From: Patescibacteria group bacterium | Lineage (GTDB): Bacteria; Patescibacteria; Microgenomatia; Daviesbacterales; UBA10151 | DNA length: 8,173 nucleotides | Direction of reading: 5' to 3' | Assembly: GCA_023380995.1 (NCBI GenBank) | Contig: JAMCTD010000064.1 | Coordinates: forward strand, 1 to 8,173 | Part shown: positions 1 to 5,145 of the stretch, one piece after another | How the letters are laid out: each line of letters starts with the position of its first letter | Position numbering within the stretch: position 1 is the first letter of the stretch | Made by a program: the position numbers and the translations under genes | The notes under the pieces: model-generated | The model's input: only the letters and a program-made list of their open reading frames with translations | The model's database searches: none | Told to the model about the DNA's origin: nothing

Positions 1-1
1 T

Positions 2-331
2 ACTCTTTTTGTAACAGCACTTTTGACTGTGATTGGTTTTTCAGTACACGACACAATTGTGGTTTTTGACAGGATCCGGGAAAACCTAAGAAAACATCCC
101 GGCAAGAATTTTATGAGTATTGCTAATTTGTCAGTGGTGCAAACTTTAGGCCGTTCTTTAAATACAACTTTGACAGTTGTATTTGTACTTATTGCTTTAG
201 TTTTATTTGGAGGAGAAAGTTTAAAGTGGTTTGTAGTGGCGCTTCTGGTAGGTATAATTTCAGGTACCTACTCTTCCATTTTTAATGCCACTGCTTTATT
301 AGTTTGGTGGGAAGAGCGTTTAGGCCATTAA
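2..331 (+). CDS. secF: Protein translocase subunit SecF, C-terminal part (5' end outside window)
   Basis: This is the 3' end of secF, 109 codons plus stop; the reading frame is open to the left edge, so the TTG at 23 is not a start. SecF is an inner-membrane RND-type protein that works with SecD to pull preproteins across the membrane using the proton gradient. The visible part has the SecF signature HDTIVVFDRIRENLRK near its beginning, followed by the end of the transmembrane block: a hydrophobic helix (TVVFVLIALVLFGG), a second one (WFVVALLVGIISG) and the characteristic YSSIFNATALLVWW end. secD is expected just upstream but is outside the window. The gene converges on cca, with 7 bases between the stop codons. 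Identification is by family motifs and is firm. Confidence 0.95.
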   Translation, partial: TLFVTALLTVIGFSVHDTIVVFDRIRENLRKHPGKNFMSIANLSVVQTLGRSLNTTLTVVFVLIALVLFGGESLKWFVVALLVGIISGTYSSIFNATALLVWWEERLGH

Positions 332-350
332 AAGATTTTTAACTTTTAAT
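327..350. terminator. Weak AT-rich inverted repeat between convergent secF and cca
   Basis: ATTAAAAG (327-334) and CTTTTAAT (343-350) form an 8-bp stem around an 8-base loop, covering both stop codons. The position suits a bidirectional terminator, but the stem is almost all A/T and neither side is followed by a clean T run. Function is a guess. Confidence 0.25.
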
Positions 351-1673
351 CTCGGTAATTTGTGAAAGCAAGTATTCCCGGTTATTTTTAGAAGAATCTT
401 CTAAAACTTCTTCAAAAAGTTTTTGTAAAATTTCACCCACTTTTGGTCCTGGTTTAATATTTAAATTTTTCATTACATCATTACCATTAATTTTTAAATC
501 GGAAATTGAAAATGGTTTTTGTAAAACTTGTTTGATTCTACTTTCAAATTTCTCCATCCTCCAGGAAACTGCCCTTTGGGTGCCGCCCCCTAATCTGTCT
601 CCAATCCTTAAAGCGATCATATCCTCAATATTTTCCAAACCTACATTTTTAATAAACCTTCTGATAGCAGAATCAGTTTGATTTTCATCGACTGTAAACA
701 AATGCCAGCGGACTAAACGGTATAATTTATCAGTTTGTTTTTTGGATAAATTAAATCTCCTGGCAATATTTATAACTAATTTTCCACCAACCACATCATG
801 ATTGTAGAAGGTAACATTACCATCAGCCTCTGTTTTGACCGTGGCAACTTTACCGCTGTCATGTAAAAGTGCTGCAAGTTTAACTAAAGGATCTTTTGAC
901 GGAGTATACTTTAAAGCCAAAAGTGAGTGTTCTCCAATATCGTAAATCCGGTCATGTTTTGGGCCTTGCTGGACAATACCAAAACACTGTTCAACTTCCG
1001 GTAAGATAATTTGTAATATTCCAGCTTTCCTAAGTTTTAAGATTCCCAAATAAGGGTTTTCAGATGCAAGAATTTTAAACAACTCATCGCGGATTCTCTC
1101 AGAGGCAATTTCTTTTAACAAATTAGCATTTTGTTTGATTGCCTCAAAAGTTGTTTTATCTATCTCAAACTCCAGTTGTGCAGCAATCCTAATGGCCCGC
1201 ATTAATCTTAGGGCATCTTCCTCAAACCTTTGGTTAGGGTTTCCCACAGCCTTAATAATTTTATTTTTAATATCGTCCTGGCCTTTGAAAGGATCAACTA
1301 AATTATTTGCAGATAAAGCTATTGCATTAATGGTGAAATCGCGTCTGGCTAAATCCTCCTCAATTTTATTTGTCCAACCTACTTCTGTAGGATGCCTGTG
1401 GTCCTTATAAATGCCTTCTTTCCGCATAGTAGTTATTTCAAAAATTCCTAAATTGGTTTCCAAACCAACAGTTCCAAATTTATTGTTGTAAAACCCTTCC
1501 GTAATAATTTTTAAAATTTCCTCAGGTTTGGCATCAGTGGTAAAATCCCAGTCAGAAACAGCCTTTCCCATAAGCAGGTCACGGACTGCCCCCCCAACAA
1601 TATATATTTGGAAATTTGCTTTTTGAAATTTATCTAAAATATTTTTTACCTCTTTTGGTAATTGATAGTCCAT
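339..1673 (-). CDS. cca: CCA tRNA nucleotidyltransferase with HD domain
   Basis: 444 aa class II nucleotidyltransferase that builds or repairs the 3' CCA end of tRNAs from CTP and ATP in the cytoplasm. The head domain has IVGGAVRDLLMGK (about 25-37) and the metal-binding DWD at 41-43. It is followed by EEDLARRDFTINAIA (105-119) and the nucleotide-selecting helix EEDALRLMRAIR (151-162). The middle carries an HD phosphohydrolase motif, LLHDSGK (269-275), with further histidines nearby (H292, H324). The C-terminal tail has INGNDVMKNLNIKPGPKVGEI from about 395. Length and domain order fit bacterial CCA-adding enzymes with an HD domain; a poly(A) polymerase or A-adding role cannot be excluded from sequence alone. 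The ATG at 1671-1673 has no well-placed SD: GGAG lies 15 bases upstream. A -10-like TAAAAT sits 6 bases before the ATG, so translation may be leaderless. Divergent from recJ. Confidence 0.93.
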   Translation of the reverse strand: MDYQLPKEVKNILDKFQKANFQIYIVGGAVRDLLMGKAVSDWDFTTDAKPEEILKIITEGFYNNKFGTVGLETNLGIFEITTMRKEGIYKDHRHPTEVGWTNKIEEDLARRDFTINAIALSANNLVDPFKGQDDIKNKIIKAVGNPNQRFEEDALRLMRAIRIAAQLEFEIDKTTFEAIKQNANLLKEIASERIRDELFKILASENPYLGILKLRKAGILQIILPEVEQCFGIVQQGPKHDRIYDIGEHSLLALKYTPSKDPLVKLAALLHDSGKVATVKTEADGNVTFYNHDVVGGKLVINIARRFNLSKKQTDKLYRLVRWHLFTVDENQTDSAIRRFIKNVGLENIEDMIALRIGDRLGGGTQRAVSWRMEKFESRIKQVLQKPFSISDLKINGNDVMKNLNIKPGPKVGEILQKLFEEVLEDSSKNNREYLLSQITEIKS

Positions 1674-1679
1674 GCTGTT

Positions 1680-1708
1680 ATTTTACACTCCTGTATCCTG
1701 TGATACAA
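1680..1708 (-). promoter_or_regulatory. Candidate cca promoter, probably giving a leaderless mRNA
   Basis: On the minus strand, -10 TAAAAT (1685-1680) lies 6 bases before the cca ATG. A weak -35 TTGTAT (1708-1703) is 17 bp further upstream. The start site would fall on or next to the ATG. The -35 matches only half of the consensus, so support comes mostly from the -10 and its position. Confidence 0.4.
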
Positions 1709-1709
1709 T
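1682..1709 (+). promoter_or_regulatory. Candidate recJ promoter with extended -10
   Basis: TTTACA (1682-1687), a 16-bp spacer, then TGATACAAT (1701-1709), which is an extended -10 (TGN followed by TACAAT). Transcription would start near 1716, leaving about 20 bases of leader that include the AAGGA ribosome site (1722-1726). It occupies the same DNA as the predicted cca promoter on the other strand. Confidence 0.55.
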
Positions 1710-1735
1710 TTGCAGCATATAAAGGATAGCAAACA

Positions 1736-3343
1736 GTGAAGTGGAAAACCGCGCCCAAACACTCGAATGATTTATTAGAACAACTTCTTTTTAACCGTGG
1801 AATCAAAACTGCTGAAGAAAAAGAACAATTCTTTAAACCTAGACTGGAAGATTTTGCTAAATTGTTAGATATTCCAGGAATTGAAAAAGTAAACAAAAGA
1901 ATTTTGGAGGCAATTGAAAAAGAAGAGTTAATATTTGTTTATGGAGATTATGATGTGGATGGGATTTGTGCTTCAGCAATTTTATATAAAGCTTTAACTT
2001 CAATAGGGGCAAAAGTTTTACCTTACATCCCTCACCGGGAAAAAGAAGGTTATGGATTGTCCAAAATAGGATTGGAGTTTGCCAAAGAGAGCAATGCTTC
2101 TTTGGTTATTACTGTAGACAATGGAATTGTGGCAATTGAGCAGGCAAAGTTTGCAAAAGATCTGGGTTTGGATTTAATTATTACAGACCACCATGTCCCT
2201 GATAAGCAAAAACCAGAAGCTTATGCAATAGTTCATTCCACTCAAATGTGTGGGGCAGCAGTGGCTTGGTGTTTGATTAGAAATTCAATATCAAAACAAT
2301 TAGCCCAAGATCTATTACAATTTGTTGCAATTGCCACGGTTTGTGATCTGCTTCCTCTAATGGGTTTGGGCAGGGCGTTTGTGGTGGAAGGGCTAAAAGT
2401 TTTAAGAGGAACAACTAATTTAGGGTTGTTGGCCTTGATTGATGCATCAGGTATTAGTTTAAAAGATACCGGGTCGTTTGAGATAGGTTATATGATTGGT
2501 CCCAGATTAAATGCCATGGGTAGGTTAGAACATGCCATAGAAAGCTTACGTTTGCTTTGTACGAAAGATCCAATAAAAGCAAGAAAGCTGGCCAGGCTTT
2601 TGTGTGATACCAACACTGCCCGTCAAAAACTTACCATGGAAGCCTTGGGTCAGGCAAAATTACTGGTTGATATGAAGCAAAATATTCATGTTTTAGCAAG
2701 TAAAGATTGGTCTTCAGGAATTATCGGGTTAATAGCAGGGAAGGTGTGCGAGGAATATTTTAGGCCGGCAATTGCCATTTCCATAGGGGAGGAAATTTCC
2801 AAAGGTTCTGCCCGTTCCATAGATGGGATTGATATTGTAGAGGTGATTAGAAAACATGCTGATATTTTGGTAGATGTGGGAGGTCATCCTGGAGCAGCTG
2901 GATTTTCTATTTTAAGTGAGCATGTTGAAATTTTTAAGAAGAGGGTGGAAGGATACCCATTGGTTTTACCAGAGGAAGAAAAAGTTTTGGAAATTGATGC
3001 AGAAGTGGAAAATAAAAGCTTGAATATAAAATTAATTTCTGAGCTTGAAAAATTTGAGCCTTTTGGGTTTTGTAACAGAAAACCAGTTTTTGCAACTAAA
3101 AATATGCAAGTTTCAGATATCAGAACAGTAGGTAACGGGAAGCACTTAAAATTTAAAGTTTCCCCTTGTCATTCTGAGCGTAGCGAAGAATCTAGTTTAA
3201 TTGATTCCATTGCCTTTGGCATGGGTGAGTGGGCAAATTTATTGAAAGATAAGCAAACAATAGATCTGGCCTACACATTAGAACTTGATACCTACAACGG
3301 CAATCATAAAGTACAGCTAAAAGTTAAAGATATAAAAACCTAA
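1736..3343 (+). CDS. recJ: Single-stranded-DNA-specific exonuclease RecJ
   Basis: 535 aa DHH-family 5'-3' exonuclease acting on single-stranded DNA in recombination and mismatch/base repair. The metal-binding motifs are present in order: YGDYDVDG (69-76), TVDNG (126-130), TDHH (150-153), TVCDLLPL (201-208) and GPRLNAMGRL (255-264). The DHHA1 part has WSSGIIGLIAGK (325-336), GSARSIDGID (357-366) and VGGHPGAAGFS (381-391). The C-terminal OB-like domain begins with EPFGFCNRKPVFA (441-453). All catalytic residues I looked for are intact. The start is GTG at 1736, chosen because AAGGA sits 9 bases upstream and no better start fits the family N-terminus. Oddity: residues 478-486 (CHSERSEES) in the OB-like domain are encoded by a dispersed palindromic repeat inserted in frame, between the strand HLKFKVS and IDSIAFGMG. 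Converges on an orphan minus-strand gene 4 bases past its stop. Confidence 0.95.
   Translation: MKWKTAPKHSNDLLEQLLFNRGIKTAEEKEQFFKPRLEDFAKLLDIPGIEKVNKRILEAIEKEELIFVYGDYDVDGICASAILYKALTSIGAKVLPYIPHREKEGYGLSKIGLEFAKESNASLVITVDNGIVAIEQAKFAKDLGLDLIITDHHVPDKQKPEAYAIVHSTQMCGAAVAWCLIRNSISKQLAQDLLQFVAIATVCDLLPLMGLGRAFVVEGLKVLRGTTNLGLLALIDASGISLKDTGSFEIGYMIGPRLNAMGRLEHAIESLRLLCTKDPIKARKLARLLCDTNTARQKLTMEALGQAKLLVDMKQNIHVLASKDWSSGIIGLIAGKVCEEYFRPAIAISIGEEISKGSARSIDGIDIVEVIRKHADILVDVGGHPGAAGFSILSEHVEIFKKRVEGYPLVLPEEEKVLEIDAEVENKSLNIKLISELEKFEPFGFCNRKPVFATKNMQVSDIRTVGNGKHLKFKVSPCHSERSEESSLIDSIAFGMGEWANLLKDKQTIDLAYTLELDTYNGNHKVQLKVKDIKT
3167..3193 (+). repeat. Copy of a dispersed palindromic repeat inside recJ
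   Basis: A 27-base stretch beginning TGTCATTCTGAG and ending GCGAAGAATCT, with an imperfect palindromic core (TTCT..GC...GC..AGAA, 3172-3190). From memory, near-identical sequences are scattered through many bacterial genomes and are often translated as HSERSEES in predicted proteins. Here the copy is in frame in recJ and needs no stop or frameshift to be tolerated. I see no second copy in this window, so the 'dispersed' label rests on knowledge from elsewhere. Confidence 0.7.
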
Positions 3344-3347
3344 TAGG

Positions 3348-3695
3348 TTAGTATAGTATATCTGGTGCGATACGCCCTTCGCTTATAGGCCAGCCATCAG
3401 TTGCCCGTCTTCCGCTGTAGCCTGTTGGTGTACATGGATGTATTGGCCTAGATTCCCACTTTCCTGCTGTTTTTGCTAATTCTGTCAGTGTTTCTGTGTC
3501 GCTGTTTTTTTTACAGCACGCCTTCCTAAATTTTTCTGCAGCACCCGGTCCCCAAGTTCTATCAATAAAAGCAGAACTCATACCAGTAACTCCTATATCT
3601 GCTAATTCTTTCGGACCGGTAATTCTTAAGTCTAGTGGTTGTCCAATAGTTCCTTGATTTAATTCTAGGACTCTTGAACTATTTTCGCATGTCAT
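3348..3695 (-). CDS. Orphan protein of 115 aa, last gene of the minus-strand cluster
   Basis: I do not recognise this protein. The ATG at 3693-3695 is chosen because a near-perfect SD, AAAGGAGGTG (3711-3702), lies upstream with 8 bases between GGAGG and the ATG. A GTG at 3704 is in the same frame but falls inside that SD and is very unlikely to be used. The protein is soluble-looking with no signal peptide or membrane segment. It has four cysteines (3, 60, 61, 88), a central helical stretch (AAEKFRKACCKK, 52-63) and a Gly/Pro/Trp-rich tail (PCTPTGYSGRRATDGWP, 87-103). The adjacent cysteines could bind metal or form disulfides; that is speculation. It lies 43 bases after the preceding orphan gene with no terminator between, so the two are probably cotranscribed. 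This is the best ribosome site in the window. Confidence 0.65.
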   Translation of the reverse strand: MTCENSSRVLELNQGTIGQPLDLRITGPKELADIGVTGMSSAFIDRTWGPGAAEKFRKACCKKNSDTETLTELAKTAGKWESRPIHPCTPTGYSGRRATDGWPISEGRIAPDILY

Positions 3696-3738
3696 ATTAA
3701 ACACCTCCTTTCATAAATTGTCCATAATGGTTACTCAG

Positions 3739-4014
3739 TCATTTTACAGGGCCAATAGGATCATAGTTTCCTGTATCGAAATTAAATTTCCAGCCTGGAG
3801 TTCCTGCAACATATTCTTCAACTTGGTTTCCATTCCTTAATCCTATTCCACCAAATGTTAATTCTTCTGGGTTACCATTACCAAAAATCCTACTGTGTGT
3901 AGGTTCTTCTGGTTTGGTTTTTTTAACTGCAATACCACGTTTTCTAAATTGGATTACTTTAGCAGGCGCTTCGTTTACTGGTTTTATTCTTGATTCTAAT
4001 GCTTCTATCACCAT
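3739..4014 (-). CDS. Orphan protein of 91 aa downstream of leader 2
   Basis: Function unknown. ATG at 4012-4014 is preceded by GGAG (4023-4020) with 5 bases of spacing, and just before that by a hairpin plus seven T (4049-4026). The protein starts with a short possible helix (VIEALESRI), then a basic stretch (FRKRGIAVKKTK, 23-34). The Gly/Asn-rich second half (FGNGNPEELTFGGIGLRNGN, 44-63) ends in an aromatic segment (GWKFNFDTGNYDPIG, 74-88). It has no cysteine, signal peptide or membrane helix. Its N-terminus (MVIEALESR) faintly resembles that of the other leader-controlled orphan (MAVIGAERL), but I would not claim homology. Expression would depend on the hairpin choice in leader 2. The gene at 3348-3695 follows closely and probably belongs to the same transcript. 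Confidence 0.6.
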   Translation of the reverse strand: MVIEALESRIKPVNEAPAKVIQFRKRGIAVKKTKPEEPTHSRIFGNGNPEELTFGGIGLRNGNQVEEYVAGTPGWKFNFDTGNYDPIGPVK

Positions 4015-4025
4015 ATTTTCTCCAT

Positions 4026-4049
4026 AAAAAAACCTCCCATTTTGGGAGG
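4026..4049 (-). terminator. Terminator or attenuator hairpin of leader 2
   Basis: On the minus strand CCTCCC (4049-4044), a 5-base loop AAAAT, GGGAGG (4038-4033) and then seven T (4032-4026): a standard intrinsic terminator shape. It ends 3 bases before the GGAG of the next gene, so it either ends the small-ORF transcript or works as an attenuator. The other strand has no T run. Confidence 0.75.
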
Positions 4050-4093
4050 CCTTAGTTCCTTTCTTTTTTAGGTTTTGCCTAAAAGGACCTCCC
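4033..4093 (-). promoter_or_regulatory. Leader 2 competing-hairpin region (candidate attenuator)
   Basis: Upstream GGGAGG (4093-4088) can pair with CCTCCC (4049-4044) and close over a middle hairpin TTTTAGG/CCTAAAA (4084-4078 with 4072-4066, loop CAAAA). That pairing is exclusive with the terminator, where CCTCCC pairs with GGGAGG 4038-4033. The stop codon of the 32-aa ORF lies in the first arm of the middle hairpin. The same plan recurs at 4990-5053. The pairings are read from the sequence; regulation is inferred. Confidence 0.5.
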
Positions 4094-4177
4094 TAGGAAT
4101 GCTCCAATGACGAGCATTACAAGGAGGACAATAATATTTTCAATTCTCTTTAAATCTATTGCTATAGTTTTTGACAT
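4079..4177 (-). CDS. Small single-span membrane protein or leader peptide, 32 aa
   Basis: An ATG ORF of 32 codons (4177 to TAG at 4081-4079). It reads MSKTIAIDLKRIE, then a hydrophobic run (IIVLLVMLVIGAFLG, residues 15-29), then a short basic tail (RSF). A charged N-terminus, one 15-residue hydrophobic span and an Arg tail are typical of bacterial small membrane proteins. There is no SD, but a strong promoter (TTGACA, 17 bp, TAAAAT) has its -10 8 bases before the ATG, so the mRNA would be leaderless or nearly so. The last codons (GGG AGG) form the first arm of the alternative pairing in leader 2. It is therefore either a genuine small membrane protein with its own terminator, a regulatory leader peptide, or both. 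Confidence 0.55.
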   Translation of the reverse strand: MSKTIAIDLKRIENIIVLLVMLVIGAFLGRSF

Positions 4178-4185
4178 AAGAATTC

Positions 4186-4214
4186 ATTTTAACTATACAA
4201 ATTTTATTTGTCAA
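4186..4214 (-). promoter_or_regulatory. Strong promoter for the 32-aa ORF and leader 2 operon
   Basis: On the minus strand TTGACA (4214-4209) matches the -35 consensus exactly. After 17 bp comes TAAAAT (4191-4186), which is 5 of 6. The expected start site (about 4179) is at or within two bases of the ATG at 4177. The promoter begins 11 bases after the stop of the upstream orphan gene. Confidence 0.7.
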
Positions 4215-4225
4215 TTGAGTAAAAT

Positions 4226-4534
4226 TTATTTTAAGTAAGATATGGTTCTATCTCGGACAATTAAGCAGCTTTCTTCTGATATGGGTAGTCTGCCATTACC
4301 GTGAGTATCAAAATAAATTGTACCTTTAGTCCGTCCCTCAAAACATAAAGAGACTTGTTTTGTACCGGTGTTACCTGCCTCAATATCTTTTACATGCAAA
4401 CGTCTGCCACCCTCATCCCTTGTAACATATTCTCCTCTTCCTTGTACTGAGCCCACAATTTGCCTGCCCTGTATTTCAAGACCACCATTGTCATTTAACT
4501 TGCGTTGTTCTAAATAAACTTCAAAATCAATCAT
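4226..4534 (-). CDS. Orphan protein of 102 aa
   Basis: Function unknown. The ATG at 4532-4534 lies 18 bases after the stop of the 138-aa orphan, so cotranscription is likely. There is no SD in front; TATAGT (4547-4542) lies 7 bases before the ATG, so an extra leaderless transcript is possible, though its -35 (TTATTA, 4570-4565) is poor. The protein looks soluble and mainly beta-stranded, with many Gly and charged residues: DNGGLEIQGRQIVGSVQGRGEY (15-36, runs to be read as alternating strand pattern), GGRRLHVKDIEAG (42-54), KQVSLCFEGRTKGTIYFD (59-76). It has two cysteines (64, 90) and no signal peptide or membrane helix. The alternation of short strands and glycine turns suggests a small beta-barrel or sandwich; this is only an impression. 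Confidence 0.6.
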   Translation of the reverse strand: MIDFEVYLEQRKLNDNGGLEIQGRQIVGSVQGRGEYVTRDEGGRRLHVKDIEAGNTGTKQVSLCFEGRTKGTIYFDTHGNGRLPISEESCLIVRDRTISYLK

Positions 4535-4547
4535 AATAATAACTATA

Positions 4548-4565
4548 AAAAGTTACAGTACTTTT
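4548..4565. repeat. Short inverted repeat between two orphan genes
   Basis: AAAAGT (4548-4553) and ACTTTT (4560-4565) are inverted arms around 6 bases. The repeat spans the stop of the 138-aa orphan and the space before the 102-aa orphan. It resembles the 14-bp palindrome at 5109-5122 (both contain AAAGT...ACTTT), so a shared protein-binding site is possible; a weak mRNA hairpin is equally likely. Confidence 0.25.
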
Positions 4566-4969
4566 AATAATCTATCTCTGCCCTTGATTAGAAGCCTTTG
4601 GCACTTTTCTCCTAAGGTTTCTTTAGGGCCCGTTGTAAAATAATCGGATTGGCGTAAACTTTTATAGAATCGATGATTTTGAGGGTCTTGGTGAACTATG
4701 TCTAAAAAGTCTTTTCTTGCGTGTTTGTACCAAACTATTGCAGCCTCGGTATTTTTATTGGCTATAAAAAATTCTAAAGCATTACGATATTTGAAATAAC
4801 ACCCTGTTACTCCGTAAATTACTGATTGAGGAAATTCCTGCCATCTTGATTCCCAAGGGGTAACTTGAGCGGTTTTGTTTTGTCCGAATCCTACTAGTCC
4901 TCGCACTTTTTGTGTAAGGCTATCGATGTTATTACTGGTTGTTAATCTTTCTGCACCAATAACTGCCAT
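4553..4969 (-). CDS. Orphan protein of 138 aa downstream of leader 1
   Basis: Function unknown. ATG at 4967-4969 has GGAG (4980-4977) 7 bases upstream, directly after a terminator-like hairpin with seven T (5005-4983). The first third is polar. The middle (about residues 44-115) looks alpha-helical and rich in aromatic and basic residues: RWQEFPQSVIYGVTGCYFKY (43-62), ALEFFIANKNTEAAIVWYKH (64-83), ARKDFLDIVHQ (84-94). The end is a basic amphipathic helix (EKCQRLLIKGRDRLLKVL, 121-138). No signal peptide or membrane span. The pattern WYKHARKDF with paired helices is slightly reminiscent of repeat-helix (TPR-like) folds but no motif is clear. It is the first full-length gene of the cluster that runs toward recJ. 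Its expression should depend on leader 1. Confidence 0.65.
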   Translation of the reverse strand: MAVIGAERLTTSNNIDSLTQKVRGLVGFGQNKTAQVTPWESRWQEFPQSVIYGVTGCYFKYRNALEFFIANKNTEAAIVWYKHARKDFLDIVHQDPQNHRFYKSLRQSDYFTTGPKETLGEKCQRLLIKGRDRLLKVL

Positions 4970-4982
4970 ATTATTTCTCCAT

Positions 4983-5005
4983 AAAAAAACCTCCCATTCG
5001 GGAGG
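4983..5005 (-). terminator. Terminator or attenuator hairpin of leader 1
   Basis: On the minus strand CCTCCC (5005-5000), tetraloop GAAT, GGGAGG (4995-4990), then seven T (4989-4983). It is almost identical to the hairpin at 4026-4049, including the following ATGGAGAAA that contains the ribosome site of the next gene. A strong intrinsic terminator shape, placed between a promoter and the gene it would serve. Confidence 0.75.
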
Positions 5006-5053
5006 CTGATATTGGTTAAAACCTTAAATTAAGGTTATCCCAATAAACCTCCC
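4990..5053 (-). promoter_or_regulatory. Leader 1 competing-hairpin region (candidate attenuator)
   Basis: GGGAGG (5053-5048) can pair with CCTCCC (5005-5000), enclosing TATTGG/CCAATA (5045-5040 with 5015-5010) and AACCTT/AAGGTT (5036-5031 with 5025-5020). Together these form one long interrupted stem of about 18 pairs, which excludes the 6-bp terminator stem. The stop codon of the 22-aa ORF (5037-5035) lies inside this stem, so a ribosome reaching it would open the structure and favour the terminator. Pairings are visible; the switching model is inference. Confidence 0.55.
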
Positions 5054-5103
5054 TCCTTCCGGAAGGTAAATGTAAACCAAAAATAAGCAAAGTTTCTATT
5101 CAT
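5035..5103 (-). CDS. Candidate leader peptide of 22 aa, rich in aromatic residues
   Basis: An ATG ORF of 22 codons with TAA at 5037-5035. It starts MNRNFAYFWFTFTF and ends RKEGGLLG. Seven of the ten residues 5-14 are Phe, Tyr or Trp. It has no SD, but the promoter on the minus strand would start transcription near 5109, so the ATG is only a few bases from the 5' end. Its last codons overlap the GGGAGG arm of leader 1, and its stop lies in the antiterminator stem. This is the layout of an attenuation leader peptide, but the AT-rich DNA (many TTT codons) could give such a run by chance and there is no direct evidence of translation. Confidence 0.4.
   Translation of the reverse strand: MNRNFAYFWFTFTFRKEGGLLG
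5055..5066. repeat. 12-bp perfect palindrome in leader 1
   Basis: CCTTCCGGAAGG reads the same on both strands. In RNA it could form only a small 4-bp hairpin with a 4-base loop. It sits in the 22-aa ORF just upstream of the GGGAGG arm and may contribute to leader folding. Confidence 0.35.
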
Positions 5104-5108
5104 AATTA

Positions 5109-5122
5109 TTAAAGTACTTTAA
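5109..5122. promoter_or_regulatory. 14-bp perfect palindrome overlapping the minus-strand -10
   Basis: TTAAAGTACTTTAA is a perfect palindrome. It covers the -10 (TAAAGT, 5121-5116) and expected start site of the leader 1 promoter and lies 17 bp from the aspS -35. That is a typical place for a repressor operator, but no regulator is encoded nearby that I can recognise. Confidence 0.4.
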
Positions 5123-5145
5123 CATTACTTATGATATCTTGTCAA
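5116..5145 (-). promoter_or_regulatory. Promoter of the leader 1 operon
   Basis: On the minus strand TTGACA (5145-5140), an exact -35, then 18 bp, then TAAAGT (5121-5116) preceded by TGT (extended -10). Expected start near 5109, only about 6 bases before the ATG of the 22-aa ORF. Its -35 overlaps the aspS -35 on the other strand. Confidence 0.6.

Noticed and set aside
1135..1410. Plus-strand ORF inside cca (and similar ones at 1678-1896, 5309-5524, 5801-6085)
   Set aside because: Antisense shadows of strongly supported genes with no motif or ribosome site of their own.
3337..3349. Inverted repeat AACCTA/TAGGTT as a bidirectional terminator between recJ and the orphan cluster
   Set aside because: Realistic stem is only about 4 bp with no T run on either side.
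3696..3704. GTG start at 3704 for the 115-aa orphan
   Set aside because: The GTG is inside the SD sequence itself; the ATG at 3693-3695 has ideal spacing.
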